Source of the DNA: Epinephelus fuscoguttatus
Lineage: Eukaryota > Chordata > Actinopteri > Perciformes > Serranidae
Assembly: GCF_011397635.1 (NCBI RefSeq)
Contig: NC_064760.1
Span: forward strand, 30,682,856 to 30,746,855
Direction of reading: 5' to 3'
Length of the DNA stretch: 64,000 nt
Positions within the stretch are counted from its first letter, which is position 1, and every line of letters begins with the position of its first letter. The position numbers were made by a program, and so were the translations under genes. A model generated the notes under the pieces. It did no database searches. It was given only the letters and a program-made list of their open reading frames with translations, and was not told the DNA's origin. This document shows, in pieces, positions 46,991-59,300 of the stretch.

Positions 46991-49060
46991 AGATGAAAAA
47001 AGAGACTGGAGATGTTATATTGTAGCAGACTCAAACATTTCAAGTATCGGCAATGTAACTTTTGGAAGGAAAGCTTTTGATCCCAGATATAGCCTGGTCC
47101 CAGATAGCTCATGGTTAGGTGATGACGTGTTTACTCGAGCATTAGGGGACACAACTATGTCATGGCGGGTGTACTGCTCAGGACCCAAGGAAGTGCAGTG
47201 CTGAGTGTGAACCAATACTGCAGGCCAATCAATACGCCTGTTCTGAACAGGCACTTCACTAGTCTTACAAACTCCACATTTTGGGTTTGTTATAAATGTG
47301 TAGTCTCCAAGTCCGAGCCTCATCAGTTATCCTCTTCCACCTCAGATCCACTGAAAACAATTTTTTTTACACCTTTACAACCCAATTAGAACATCTTATT
47401 ACTATCTATCCTGTTATTTATGTGTGAAAATGAATGCTTTAAATCATTAGCAATGTTAACAGAATTAAAAAAAAAAACTTCCCAATATTCTGATTTGGGA
47501 ATGTTCAGGCAATATTCCAAGATGGCTATACCAAATGCTAGCCTTGTCGTCAAAACATTAAAATTCCCTTGATCAGTTACTGTTAAATATTTAGAGGTCT
47601 TGATGGAACAAGTGGAAACACATAAAAACAGTATCTCCTTTTGAATTATCTGAATTGGTTATTTTTATATTACAGTGGATTTTACTTAGCTGTTCCTGTT
47701 AATGCTGGTGGCTTTGCATCCATATTGACAACACCTCTGCTGTTTCTAAGGCTTAAGAGAACATTTTTTTCCAACTAGTTTGCTCCTAACTGCAGTCTGG
47801 ACAATATTATATGAATGCAGCTTACCTGTCAGTGGTAACGCAACCAATCAGAACCGAGGACAGGAACTCTATACATGCACAATTTTATTCAAGTAGTGTA
47901 GACTATTTGTGTTTTTTTCCATCCGGTAGCCCACCAGGCTTAAGTTTAGAACCTGCATGTAAACACATGCTCTCTTTAAATAACTGGACCACTTGCCTCA
48001 ACACGTTACGGTTACTAAGAGACTGTCTATACTATAAGACCTTATGTCGAGTCATTGGATGTGTAGGCAACAGTCCAAGTAATCTAAGCACAGCTGGTTT
48101 ATGTCACTAGGAAAACAGGAACTTCTGTGATCATGTGTCTTTGTACATCTTAATTAATTTAGCTGTTAATTGTTTAACTCATTTTAGAAGTCTTTGTAAA
48201 ACAGACAGGCTTCTTCGAAAGAATTTCATCCAAAATGTGAAGAGAAGAGTTGAATCATGGTTACATAAAGTACAGTAGAGAAGCTACATGCTTTAAACAA
48301 GGTCAGGAGACCAAAAATACGACTCTAATACCTGACAGTAACCGAGCCTACTACAGTATCAAAATACAGTTGGCTTCTACCACTTCAAGCCCCAGCAGCC
48401 ATTCATACTGAGCCGGTCACTTATAAGTGCGATGATAAATATGCCACAGGGCACATGTCAGAAGGATAGAGTGTACGCAGGGTGTGTGAGGTATTCTTAG
48501 CACTGATGACAGTGCAGGCCGCCGAATCCATTCACATCTCTAAATGGTGTCCTGGCTGCAAGACAAGGCCACTCGTTCCTGCCAAGGGATTGGTTTCTGC
48601 TTTACTCTGCTTATTTCTATCTCAGATTTGCTCTTTCTTACTACAAACTGTAAGTGATATTGAACACTTTGCAGATAGGACTTCCATGAATCATTAAAAT
48701 TCAGGAACTCTGCTTCCTGAACAAAAAGGATAGTTGAGATTCAAAAACGCCAACACACAGATAAAACCCCAGCAAAAAACATTGGGCCAAGCAGAGTCAT
48801 GTTAAATATGCTGAGAGATCGAGTGATGGTAGTATTCTAAATATTATTCATGATATCAAATGAGGATGTATTTTTGGAAAAGCAACTTTAGGAGAGCTGC
48901 ACGTACTAGACTGGGAGTGGCAGGATGTTTGGGTCAGTATCAACCTGCTGGTATGTCCTCATCACCCACTGCTAGAAGATTATGAAATCATCTGCTTCCC
49001 TTTGAACATGACAGACATCACCATTGATTTAAGCAGAAAACTTTACAGGAACATTATGAC
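46991..49060. other. Intergenic DNA between adam19 and thg1l, no gene found
   Basis: Open frames up to 102 codons (47015-47323, minus strand) have no recognisable domain. No HMG box, which a SOX30-type gene would need, was seen. Old repeat pieces are likely around 46.8-47.35 kb. Confidence 0.5.
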
Positions 49061-49065
49061 AGAAG

Positions 49066-49071
49066 TTTAAT
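49066..49071 (-). terminator. Possible poly(A) signal of thg1l
   Basis: Minus-strand ATTAAA (plus TTTAAT), about 190 bases beyond the thg1l stop codon. It is a common variant signal and the nearest candidate; other sites may be used. Confidence 0.35.
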
Positions 49072-49258
49072 ACAGCTGTGAGAGCGTAATTGTACAAAGG
49101 CTTCAGTCTTCTGTTCGGGGATTCAAGGTCACTAAGCATCATGGTGTTGCTTGGTGCACATGTTCATCTACATCAGTAAACATTGAGCTGTTTCGGTCCA
49201 CTTTAACCATTCCAGTTAGACTCTGTCCACAGTATTTTTCTCCGCAGCACAGGAGCTG

Positions 49259-52200
49259 TTAGCAGTTGTCGTCCTCCAGGATGTCTGGGTGTTTCTCCCA
49301 GAACTGGTCTCCTATGATGTCGCAATTGTGTGCCTCCACCCTCCTCCTGCTGCGAGTTACAGCCACGTCCTTCTCCTCTTCGTTTGGTAGCTTCATGCGT
49401 TTGGTGACGGTTTCATCTCGCTGGACACAAAGAATGAGCAGCATGAGGAGTGCAATTAAAGGTTACTTAAAGGAATAGTTGAACATTTTTTGGGAATTTC
49501 CACTCTCATGTGTGTCTGGAGTCTCCACTAGTCACCTGGCAACCTCCAGACTCCAGGGAACAAGAGTCCTAACAGGGTCTGATTTTCAAGACCTGCTCCA
49601 GAACTGGAACCGTGTCATTAATACTGCACCCACCCTGTCACCCGCACATATGACAAATTAGCTCCGCAACCCAACCCAACCCAATCCGCCGACACAAGAT
49701 CTGTGGCCCGTTCAAATCATTTGTTCAGGCAGTGCATTTAAAGTGATCATTTTGGGACACTTTATACATGTGAAACTAAGATATTTTAAAATGAAGGGAA
49801 TTCATGGAATACCATTTAAATGAACATTTTTTGCTTTTGCATTTTTTATTTTAATATATTTATCATTCAACACTGACAATCTGACCTGCATGTTTGTTTG
49901 TTTTTTTTTCGCCCAGAAAAAAATAGATTACAAACAAACTCCACAGAATACCACCCACCAATCACCTTTTTTGTGGGTCACCCCTCGGGTACTCACGCTT
50001 GCCTGACCCCATGCAGGACTCTGACAGGAAGTCTCCGCCAAGAAACCGTCCAGTGTAACTAACACAACGTAATGTACTAATTTGTGAACTTCAGAGAGGC
50101 TGGTAGGCGTTTATATTTTAAATTTACATTTGAACTAGTGCTGCCCCCTTTTAGTCAACCAAACTGTCACTGAAACGAGTCTTAGTTGACAAATTTTTCA
50201 TTGGTCGGTGAGACGCACTACAGGTAATGGAAAACCTGATATTTTTTGGTTCCAGCTATGAACCGACTTTCAAGTTTGAAACCGACTTATTTTTGGTCAA
50301 AATGCTCCAGAGAGTTCAAAATTAGTTGGTGGAAAAGGATATTTGTGCATGTGCTTGTAAAATTTCTATCTTAAAGGCTCATCATTACGGTTTTGTATTT
50401 ATCTGTAATGTAGCAAAGTGATAACAATGGTACATAACATTCTTTCTCAGTCCTGGATCTCAAACCATTCTCTGATGCCCCAAAAACATGTTTAAATGAT
50501 CACATTAATATCATAAACATGTAATGACTAGTTGTCTAATGATGTGAACTACTGACTACTAGTTGACTAGGAAAATTTTTGGGTGGGGGCAGTTCTATTT
50601 TGAACAGACCAGGCTAGCTGTTTATGCTAAGCTAAGCTAACTGTCTCCTGGCTGCAGTAAATGAACCTGAAGACATTTTCAGCTTTCCAGAATATCAACA
50701 GTAAAGCTAAATTTTTGGTGTCAGCCAAAACAAAACAGTTTCTAGAATCAACATTTTCTGCTGATATGTGACAAGCACACACTGCAGAGGACAGAAGCTG
50801 AGGCAGAGGAACAATCCTTTGTGTTCAGACACAGAAGCCAAGTCAGGGAAAATGTTAGATATCACTGACTGAAGGAGCAATAGATGAGACGTGAGGTGGA
50901 ACTGGGTGCAGTGAAGGATTTAAAACCCGCACATCAAGTAGCTCCTGTTCAGAAGGATTTTAATAATGATTGTCGTTGCCATGTTAATAAAAACTTCTGA
51001 TACAAGTGCTGCTGACGCATATGTTAAATTTCATGCTAAAGGCCGACACTGTAGCTCATATTCTTTATAAAAATAAACCAAGAAAAAAATATATAGATGC
51101 ATCTGTGTACCCAAATATCGATGATATTTTTTATAAATATGAGATACAGGTGTGGCATGTCACATGACTGTCTCAGGCAGCACTATGGGTACTTAGGATG
51201 GCGGCTTTCTGTCATGTATTAGAAGTCTGAGGAAGAGCTGTGTGGTTTGAAACATCACTCAGGAGCTACTTGGTGTGTGGACTTATTTGTTTTTTACTTT
51301 GCCAGACATTTCTTCTTGGGATGTGTGTGTCTTTTGTACTGTTTTTTAAGGATTTAAAACTCTCTATCACACATTGAAAACCAAAGATATCTATTGGTAG
51401 TTATCCGAGTGAATTAGTAACAATCGTGCAGACTCAAACCCTTTTCAGCAGCTCACCTTTTCCCAGATGAGAGTGGTGCCTTTCCTGTGGAGAGCAGATT
51501 CACTGTTGTAGTTTATATCAAACTCAGAGAACAGGATCTCATTTTTGTCTGCAGCTAACGTTCCCTAGAAGGAGAAACAACACATGTATGTAAATATAAC
51601 AAAAATGTGTGTATACAATAATCAGCTCATACACAGTGCCTCACTAAATAAGTCATATTATGATTCACACCACTGAGAAAACCACTAAAATGACTGCAAC
51701 ACCCACTGCTTCTATTATTGTTTTGTTTTTTTTGAAATAGGAAGTCATGAAGGGTTTGAAGAAGCACGGTGGTTTGATGGGTTGTGAATGATTCATACTG
51801 CCCAAACATTCAGCCAGAATTAACATTTCCACAACTTGTCAGCGGTCATCACCTCATCGGAGTTTCCCTTACAGGCCACTGGAGAATGAAGCGACTTCCA
51901 GAGAACTTACAGGGAACAGTGCCATGTGTTCATCTCCACTGACAATAAACCAGAAGTCAATAATGCGGGGACCACATGAATTAGCACAAACAATGGGCCA
52001 ATGAAATGCAGCTATACGAGCAACTGCATCTGGAACCATGTCTTCTTGGTAACATAACAATTTGAAAAGTGCTATTTAGTCAAAGTTTACACAAGAACTT
52101 TAATTACAAACGCAAAATAATTCAGATAAAGGAGGTTGAAATCTGGTATATGCTTTTAAATTGGAACATGGATAAGAAAGCTGTAATTAACTATCATTTT

Positions 52201-54509
52201 TAATACTAATAAATCTACTGATTGTATTTCCATTAATTAACTCATTGTTTAGCCTTAGAAAATCTCAATATTGATAACTGAGCATCGAACGTTATCAGAC
52301 CCTGAAGTCTTGTCTGCAAATTGATAAGTTTTGCCAACACAAACGTATTCAACTTCTAATGAATTATTGTCAATGATATATTTCCTGTCAACTGACTGAC
52401 TAATCAGCTTATTCCATCACCACGAGCTGATACCAAATAAGTCAACACAAGGTGATGAAAATTTGTCTTTGATATGGCATACAAGTGGAAACACACAGTA
52501 CACAAAGTAATAGGAGTCCACCTATGAAACAAATCACATCTTTCTGTGACAACATTATAACACTGAATATGAGTGGACAGTGTTAGGTGGTAATATAAAT
52601 ATTCATGTTTTATAGCCTCTAAATATGCAGGTGTTTCCTGCAAATGCAAAAGTAATCATAGTACAAAGGAGAGACATTCCCATTTAATATTATTATAAAA
52701 CACATTTGTATATACACATACACCTATATGTGAACATACAAAAGCGTGTTAATTAAAGGGACAGTTCACCCCAAAATCAAAAATACATATTTTCCATCTT
52801 ACCTGTAGTGCTTTTAATCACTGAAGATAATTTTGGCGTTAGTTGCTGAGTGTTGGAGATATCGCCTGTAGCGATGTCTGTCTTCTCTCCAGTATAACGG
52901 AACTAGATGGCAATTGGCTTGTGGTGCTCAAAGTGCCGAAAAAGCACATTTGCAAAACTCAACAGCAATGTCTCTTAACAGAAATCATGAACCAGTTACT
53001 TAAGATAATCCACAGACCTTGTTGTGAGCAGTTTCATGTAAGAACTATTATCTTTCTACCCAACTAGCACCTGCCAACTGTATCGTGCAGAAGGAAGCAT
53101 GCACCTACTGCTTGCTCACCTGACACCATCAAACTAGCTGACGTTACAGCTTAGCCGAGGAGGATGCCATGATGTTTACAGCTTGCCCTGTCACAAGCAG
53201 GAGCCTCTTGTTCATGAGTAAATGCACACTTTCTTCTGCACATTTGGTGGTTGTAGTTAGGAAGAAAGAAAACATGAAACTATTCACAACACAGTCTGTG
53301 GATGAATTTGAGTAACAAAGTCATGATTTCTGGAAAGAGACATTGTGGTTTTGTTTTTCAAATGTATTTTGGTGACTGAGTGCCATCTAGTTCCATTATA
53401 TTCAACAGAAGACAGACATCTCTACGGCCGATGTCTCCAAAACTCACCAGCTCGCACCAGCATTATCTTCACTGATTAACAGCACTACAAGTGAGATGGA
53501 AAATATGGATTTTGGATTTTTGGCTGAACTGTCCTTTTAACTTTAGACTGTGTTTCGCTCTCACCTTTAGGCGATCCTCTGCCTGGGCTGTGGTGAGTCC
53601 CCCCTGTTGTACTAAAGTCCAAAACACTGTGTTGTATAAATTATTTATGTGACCTGAAAGACACAAAAACACATGCACAGTCTGAAGTCTTTTACCTTTG
53701 TCTATTTGATGAACAGATATGTGATTTTGTAAAACAGTTGAAGTGCAGTATGATCTTACAATCTGCTTGCCTCCAGCTGAGGTAGTCTCTGAGGTTGCGG
53801 TTGCTAGGATACAGGACCACGCGTCCATCAAAGCCTGGGGGGTACAAGAGGGGTTGTTCCCCAAAAAACTCCTTCCAGTAAAACACATATGAGGAGGAGA
53901 ACTGGGAGGCCACATGGGTCATGAGCTTACTGCCAGAGGAGAAACAGGGAGAAATAAAGTTAAAACTCTGAAGGCTTGTGGGAATGACAACAGTGTGCAG
54001 TGTGGCAAAACTTTGGCACCTGGCTCTCCTCTTAAACCAGGTTGAGGTCCTCTTGAACACAAAGCTGAACTCGTCACTTTGACCATAAGCAATGACAATA
54101 TCCTCTAGTTCCTCCATGACAGAGCGTGCACTCCGGGTCATCAGGCCCAACGCCCTGTTATCATTGGGTTTTGTGAACTTGTGCTGCTCTGCAAACCTGA
54201 AACAGAATGCATGAAGAAACTCAGAACGTCAGAGTAATGCACCACCCTGTTGATTTGCAACATCACTTATGTCCTCACAGAGATGACAGATGTTCAGCTT
54301 GAACAGGAAACTCACTTGTGGAAGTTACGCCCATCCAGTCTCACAACAATGTAGCAGTTTCGTAGACATGTGTCGTCTGTTTCAAAGTTGCGGACATACT
54401 CAAACTTGCTCTTGGCCATGTTGCTGGAACTGAAAGAAAAACTGGCCAAAGGTTTGATGAAACAAGACCTGACACGTCCACTAAATCCGCAGGCCCTTCC
54501 AATCAACAT
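49259..54509 (-). CDS. thg1l: tRNA-His guanylyltransferase THG1L, complete, six coding exons
   Basis: Adds the G(-1) residue to the 5' end of tRNA-His in a 3'-5' polymerase reaction; the vertebrate protein is mostly mitochondrial. Coding exons on the minus strand: 54509-54316, 54196-54020, 53929-53760, 53653-53565, 51564-51457, 49420-49259, all GT-AG and in phase, giving 299 aa (human 298). The catalytic carboxylates are present: D59 in [10 protein letters not shown], and D106/E107 in YGQSDEFSF, equal to D29, D76 and E77 when counted from the internal M31. Other signatures: [46 protein letters not shown]. Residues 1-30 ([17 protein letters not shown]...) are basic, serine-rich and acid-free, like a mitochondrial presequence. 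An acceptor at 54520 shows that at least one upstream 5' UTR exon exists. A TTAA-type element sits in intron 4. Confidence 0.95.
49471..50700. repeat. Repeat fragments in thg1l intron 5
   Basis: AAAGGAATAGTTGAACATTTT at 49470 is a MITE end; ATGCTAAGCTAAGCTAACTG near 50622 is the interior of the same type. Between them, 50140-50594 begins GTGCTGCCCCC and ends GGGGGCAGT, with internal TAGTCAACC/GTTGACTA pairs, fitting a separate MITE (about 455 bases) inserted in the first. Ends approximate. Confidence 0.45.
50965..51052. repeat. Fragment of the 33.44 kb element (thg1l intron 5)
   Basis: GATTGTCGTTGCCATGTTAATA and GTGCTGCTGACGCATATGTT then CATGCTAAAGGCCGACACTG are shared almost exactly with 33822-33912. 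No termini of the element are present here. Confidence 0.75.
52757..53536. mobile_element. Complete TTAA-flanked foldback element (thg1l intron 4)
   Basis: Begins AGGGACAGTTCACCCC after TTAA (52753-52756) and ends GGCTGAACTGTCCTT before TTAA (53537-53540). The halves pair: ATTTTCCATCTTACCTGTAG with CTACAAGTGAGATGGAAAAT, and GTTGGAGATATCGCCTGTAG with CTACGGCCGATGTCTCCAAA. Length 780 bases, no transposase. It starts 890 bases into the 2.0 kb intron 4 (51565-53564) and ends 28 bases from exon 4. The related truncated copy is at 22860-23516. Confidence 0.82.
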
Positions 54510-55534
54510 GAGGGTGGTCCTGAAAAGACAAAGACAAAAAAACAAATTCACACATTATATTTTAAGCAACTGGTTATATTTGCAGCCAAAATAATTCCTC
54601 ATACACAACTGAAGTATCCCCAAAGTCTCAATAGTGCTGAAACAAATTCTTGTTTTTATTAGCAATATTAGTGTCAGTGGGATCGATAAAAAAAAAACAA
54701 AAAATGATGACATAAACACAATATCTGCATCTTTGCAGCTGTTGTATGCATGTACGCAGTGATTACCTACTTAATTCAGAGACTTTACATTTGTTGATAA
54801 CTATTAAAAACTGTCTTGTGTTTAACATGTTTGGCAAATGATTTGGTGGTGGTATCTGAAATATATTCATAAGCAGTGTATTAATAATGCATTCACCTCA
54901 GAAATCACAACATTCCAAGTGTTAGGAAGATTAATTTGGAAATGTGACAGGTTACAGATTACTAGGTACCCAGTTAAAAATGTAAAGTACTGCAACTTAT
55001 TACATTTGTTTACTTTTCTAACAAATGTTTTAAATTTAACAATAAAGCTGAAAAATGTCTGGAAATAAGTGACGCCAAAAAGAAGGCATTCCTGCATGGC
55101 GAAGATGCAAAACAACAGAATAAATGTTTCACTCTACATAATGCTTTTAACAGAAAAGAACAGATTTGGATGTCACTCCATTGTAATCACCAACATTTTG
55201 ATTAGTAACTGTAATTTTGTTCCATAATTTTTTGTCTTGGTAACTGTAACTTATCACAATTATATTTATTTTGTGATGTAACAACATGCTGAATATCCCT
55301 CTACCTTACATGACGGTACATAGGCAGCTTTTAACAATAACAAAAGCGACATATGTGACCCTGGTATCATTCGGTACCTAATTTTGTGGTAACGCCCCTT
55401 CTCTCATAAACTACTATATTCAGACCTCAAAGCCAATTTAAAAAGAGACCCAACTCATGGCGAGGCTAATTATGGAATAACTAAAGTTGCCTGCTCGTCT
55501 GCTCATCGATAACATTAGTTACTAGTCATTACTT

Positions 55535-55537
55535 ACA
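55535..55537 (-). other. thg1l: Possible splice donor of a thg1l 5' UTR exon
   Basis: CACAGT/GTAAGTAATG on the minus strand is a strong donor about 1 kb upstream of the acceptor at 54520. A short frame ATG GCA TCA CAG spliced to that acceptor meets a stop at once, so it would be an upstream ORF or 5' UTR, not part of the protein. Confidence 0.3.
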
Positions 55538-55539
55538 CT

Positions 55540-56364
55540 GTGATGCCATCTGTAGTGTTAGTCCGACACACAAGCAAATTAACCAGCAAGTTAGATACTT
55601 CTTGGAAACCCGTTTACTTCGTGCGTTAATATCTGGCTATACCGCTAGTTACACAAACACCAAACTTTAATTTAGTAAAGTAATAAAGCTGTGTCATAGA
55701 ACGGTATGTACATTTATCCCGGTACTGTTTCTGGCTCACACACGTTGGTATGTACACAGTCCGTCAACGAATTCTGTCGTAGTGGGGCCGCCGACACGAC
55801 GAACAAAAGTTCCGGTGCTCAAGCCTGAAATTAACAAACAATTACTTAAAACAAATATTGCTCTCAGTTGTTTCTTAACCCCTTTTACAAATCCATCATT
55901 GTGTACCAATATGTTATTGTGCGACGGCATTGGATAATCTATTAAGGCGAGCAAAGTTACCCAGAAGCAACTCAAGACCATCTGTGTTTGGGCGCCATCT
56001 TGTGGTTGTGAGAGGGGAAGTGCACTCAAAGATCGTGTATTAAAAAGAAGTTACGGAAACACGTTAACGGAACTTGTAGTCCACTTGCAGACTACGCTAT
56101 TTCCGGGTGGGTTTGCATAAATGTTAAGGCTGTACACAAGTAATGTATGAATAATTTGATGATATGGCCTCTCTATCAAATAATTGTAGGAAAAAAGTGG
56201 GGAAATTACACAAAAATAAAGATTCCGAAGTTGAAACATGGCTGACGTGCTCTATGTTGTGTACGGTTTCTTGAAATAGGCGCAGAGTGAGCGCTCAGTG
56301 ACGACAAAAACTTTCCCAGGGTTCTTCACTTCGCCGTGTGTTCATCTCTGCGGTTGTTTCAAAC
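55540..56364. promoter_or_regulatory. Shared head-to-head promoter region of thg1l and lsm11
   Basis: The two genes are transcribed away from each other from this stretch of about 0.8 kb. It contains two TTCCGG ETS-type cores (about 55809 and 56101), a GCGCCATCTTG site (55991-56001) that fits YY1 and partly CTCF, and GGAACTTGTAGTCCAC (56070-56085), whose complement resembles the ZNF143-type ACTACAA motif. These are factors typical of housekeeping bidirectional promoters. No TATA box. Functional sharing is inference. Confidence 0.5.
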
Positions 56365-59300
56365 ATGGAGGAGAGGGAAAGGAAAAGTGCAGAGTCAGAC
56401 AGTAAAGAAACGGTCACTCCAACATGTCCGAGTGCGCCACCAGCATCGGAGCACGAGCCAAAGGCGGACAGTAAAGCTGGAGGCGATGACGCCGATAAAA
56501 TAAATGTCTGCTCTGAGAACTTTGACCCTCTGTTGGCCTTGTACTCGCCTACTGTGTCGGTCCCTTTTCCAAATATCAAATGCTTCAACAATGTGGCAGC
56601 GTACGAGAGCTTTCTGAAGGGCGGCCGGGGCAGAGCCAAACCGGAGAATGTGGAGAAGAGGCGGCAGAAGGCGATGAAGGGGGTGGCGGACCCGGAGCGC
56701 ATCGAGAGGCTGAAGAAGCTCATGGTGAACAACCCGGTGTCAGGGTCAGAGGAGGGGGAGAGCAGCGGCACACAGCGGAGGAGGAGGGGGCAGAAGCCCC
56801 AGAAAAATGTCCTGACAAGGATGCCCTGTAGGTTCAACAAACATTACTACTACTACTACTACTACTACATCAGTATAGTTTTGCTGGGAGCTCCCGAGAG
56901 GGACCATCATGGGTTTGCTGTTACCATTACTTTGGATGAATTTGGTGAGGGACTGTTCTTTACTTAGCAGAGGACGGGGGTGGCTGGGATGTTTTTGTTT
57001 TGATCCTCCTCAAAGCTACAAATATTTTTTCTTTGAGCTTCCCTGAGTGATTGCAGAAAATGCATCACCCTCCCGCCATCATAAATTAGTTATTAGATTT
57101 TTAAAACTTAGGCTACCCTTGATGTTTGAAAGTTAAAAGTTGAAGATGAATCCTGAAGTTGAAAAACACCTGGGTTTTTCCACTCATGCCAAATTTTAAA
57201 TTAGATGCAGAATAAAGTGATTTTGATGAAGTATCACTGTTAAAACTCAGACTTGGATGTTTTTTGTCGCACATGATGTGTCCAAAGACTGTCAGAAGTT
57301 TGAAAATCCAGCGATAATTTCTGTTCATACATTTTCTGGCTACAATAAATGCTGTCATTTTGGCGATTTTTAAAGAAATTATGCCATATATTTTTTTTAA
57401 AAAAATCAGTGGTAAAATGAATACAATATAGAACCATTTACACTTGTATGCTCCTCCCCTGTGCCAAAATAGAAACAAACATAAGTCCCTCTCCAGTGCT
57501 TAAGAAATTATTCGATATGCCTCCCCTTTTTGCATCACTCATTCATAAGTAACGAACGGTCCCTAATATACTCTAACTTGAGAGCTGCATCTACTCAACA
57601 GTGGTTGCTCTATGTTCCTCAAAACCTCTCAAATAATAATTTACCTTCATCGTATTTTTCATTTTAGGGGCTAGGGTGCAGTGGTTAGCATTGTTGCCTA
57701 ACAGCAAGAGGGTTCCTGGTTCGAACCCAGGGTGGGAGAGCCCCTCTGTGCAGACTTTGCATGTTCTCCCCATGTCGGCGTGGGTTTTCTCCGGGTACTC
57801 CAGCTTCCTCCCACAGTCCAGAGACATGCAGGTTAATTGGTGACTCTAAATTGCCCATAGGTGTGAATGTGAGTGTGAATGGTTGTCTGTCTCTGTGTGT
57901 CAGCCCTGTAACAGTCTGGCAACCTGTCCAGGGTGTACCCTGCCTCTCGCCCACTGTTAGCTGGGATAGGCTCCAGTGTCAAATTAGCCTTTCAGAAAGC
58001 CTAATGTGATGTCTTTGAATTGATTATTATATCCAGTCAACAGTCCAGAGCTCAAACATAATTCACAATGCTATAAATTTTGGGGGAAAAAAATGTAAAC
58101 CCTCATATTTCAGAAGCTGGAACCAAAGATATTTGTACACCGACTGAAAATTTAAATCTAGTGGTAACATTTGCACATGTAGCCTTTTTTGCAGAGACCT
58201 TTTTGTGCTACAGTTGAGTTCCTTCTACATTTTACTGGTTGTAGAGACAGCTGTGTAACCCATTTGTCATGTGTCTTCAGTATGTAAAGGCAGTCCGTTG
58301 GGTGAGCTGTACCGATGCGTTGAAGAGAGGATAAGGGTCAAAGTTCACATCAGGACCTTTAAGGGGCTAAGAGGAGTCTGTTCTGGCTTTGTGGTGGCCT
58401 TCGACAAGTTCTGGAACATGGTGAGCTCTCACGTTCATGTTTTCTTATTGAACTCTCACTTAACAGAATCTGAAATAATCCACAATGTACTTGTAACCAT
58501 CAAGTTGAAGTCTTAATATTGGCCTTTCACTGTGTGCTGTTTTTCTCTTTGTCAGGCAATGGTGGATGTGGATGAGACGTACAGAGAGCCTCTGTTTGGA
58601 GAGGCACTCTACCATGAAAAGGCCCTCACCATATCACGGGTAGGCACTGGTTTACATTGTATGTCTACTGAAATATATTTCTTACTCTGCAATAGATAGA
58701 GATGCAATCTGTAAGATTTTGGTCCTGGTTGATTTGGTGACGCTCAAACAGCCAAACAAATTCATGTTGCTCTGATAAAGAAGCCCATGAATCATAATTG
58801 CAACTTCATACCAACTTAGCACTGTGCACGGTGTGAGTAGATATCCATGCAGTAGCAGGGCACTGTAAAGTTTGTTAGCCCACTGAGGACTTGGATGCGT
58901 GCAGCCTGTCTCATGAAGCTCTTCATCTTACTGTGGCTGCTCCTTCTTGTTTCATCACTCCCTGAAATCTTTAAAACTGATCCACTGTCAAAGAAAAGCC
59001 AAAAATGACTATTGTTTAATTTTGTGGGCACATTTATGATGAACAGTTACTGTCAACGGTAACCAAGCAAATACATAATGATTCCTGTGACTGCTTCACA
59101 ATAAAAGCTGCTCCACTCAGTGTGTCTGCAGGTCCTTAAAGAGTGTTAAAATGTCAATTATATAAATTTTAGACCTTAAAAGTCATTACATAGTCTCACA
59201 TTTGAATTTCTAAAGTCTTGACTGCCACATTTGATCTAGTTTATTTAATTTATTTTTGTCAAAATGAGTAAAACTCTTCAGCATGAAAGTCCACATTATA

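Noticed and set aside
47015-47323. 102-aa minus-strand frame in the adam19-thg1l gap
   Set aside because: No known domain, no splice context, and the surrounding DNA shows partial direct repeats typical of old mobile elements.
55736-56029. 97-aa minus-strand frame upstream of thg1l as a thg1l first coding exon
   Set aside because: The protein does not resemble THG1L, and no donor joins it in frame to the exon at 54519. It is better explained as promoter or 5' UTR DNA.
56295-56840. 181-aa minus-strand frame opposite lsm11 exon 1
   Set aside because: A shadow of the GC-rich coding exon; no recognisable domain.
56828-56967. Continuation of the lsm11 exon 1 frame through a polytyrosine run
   Set aside because: A GT donor follows 56827, and exon 2 at 58281 restores the conserved PLxxGSPLGEL sequence. 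The tyrosines are a TAC microsatellite in the intron.
57667-57740. Possible tRNA gene (good A and B boxes)
   Set aside because: No closing acceptor stem, and the sequence continues into a SINE body found in fragments elsewhere in the window.
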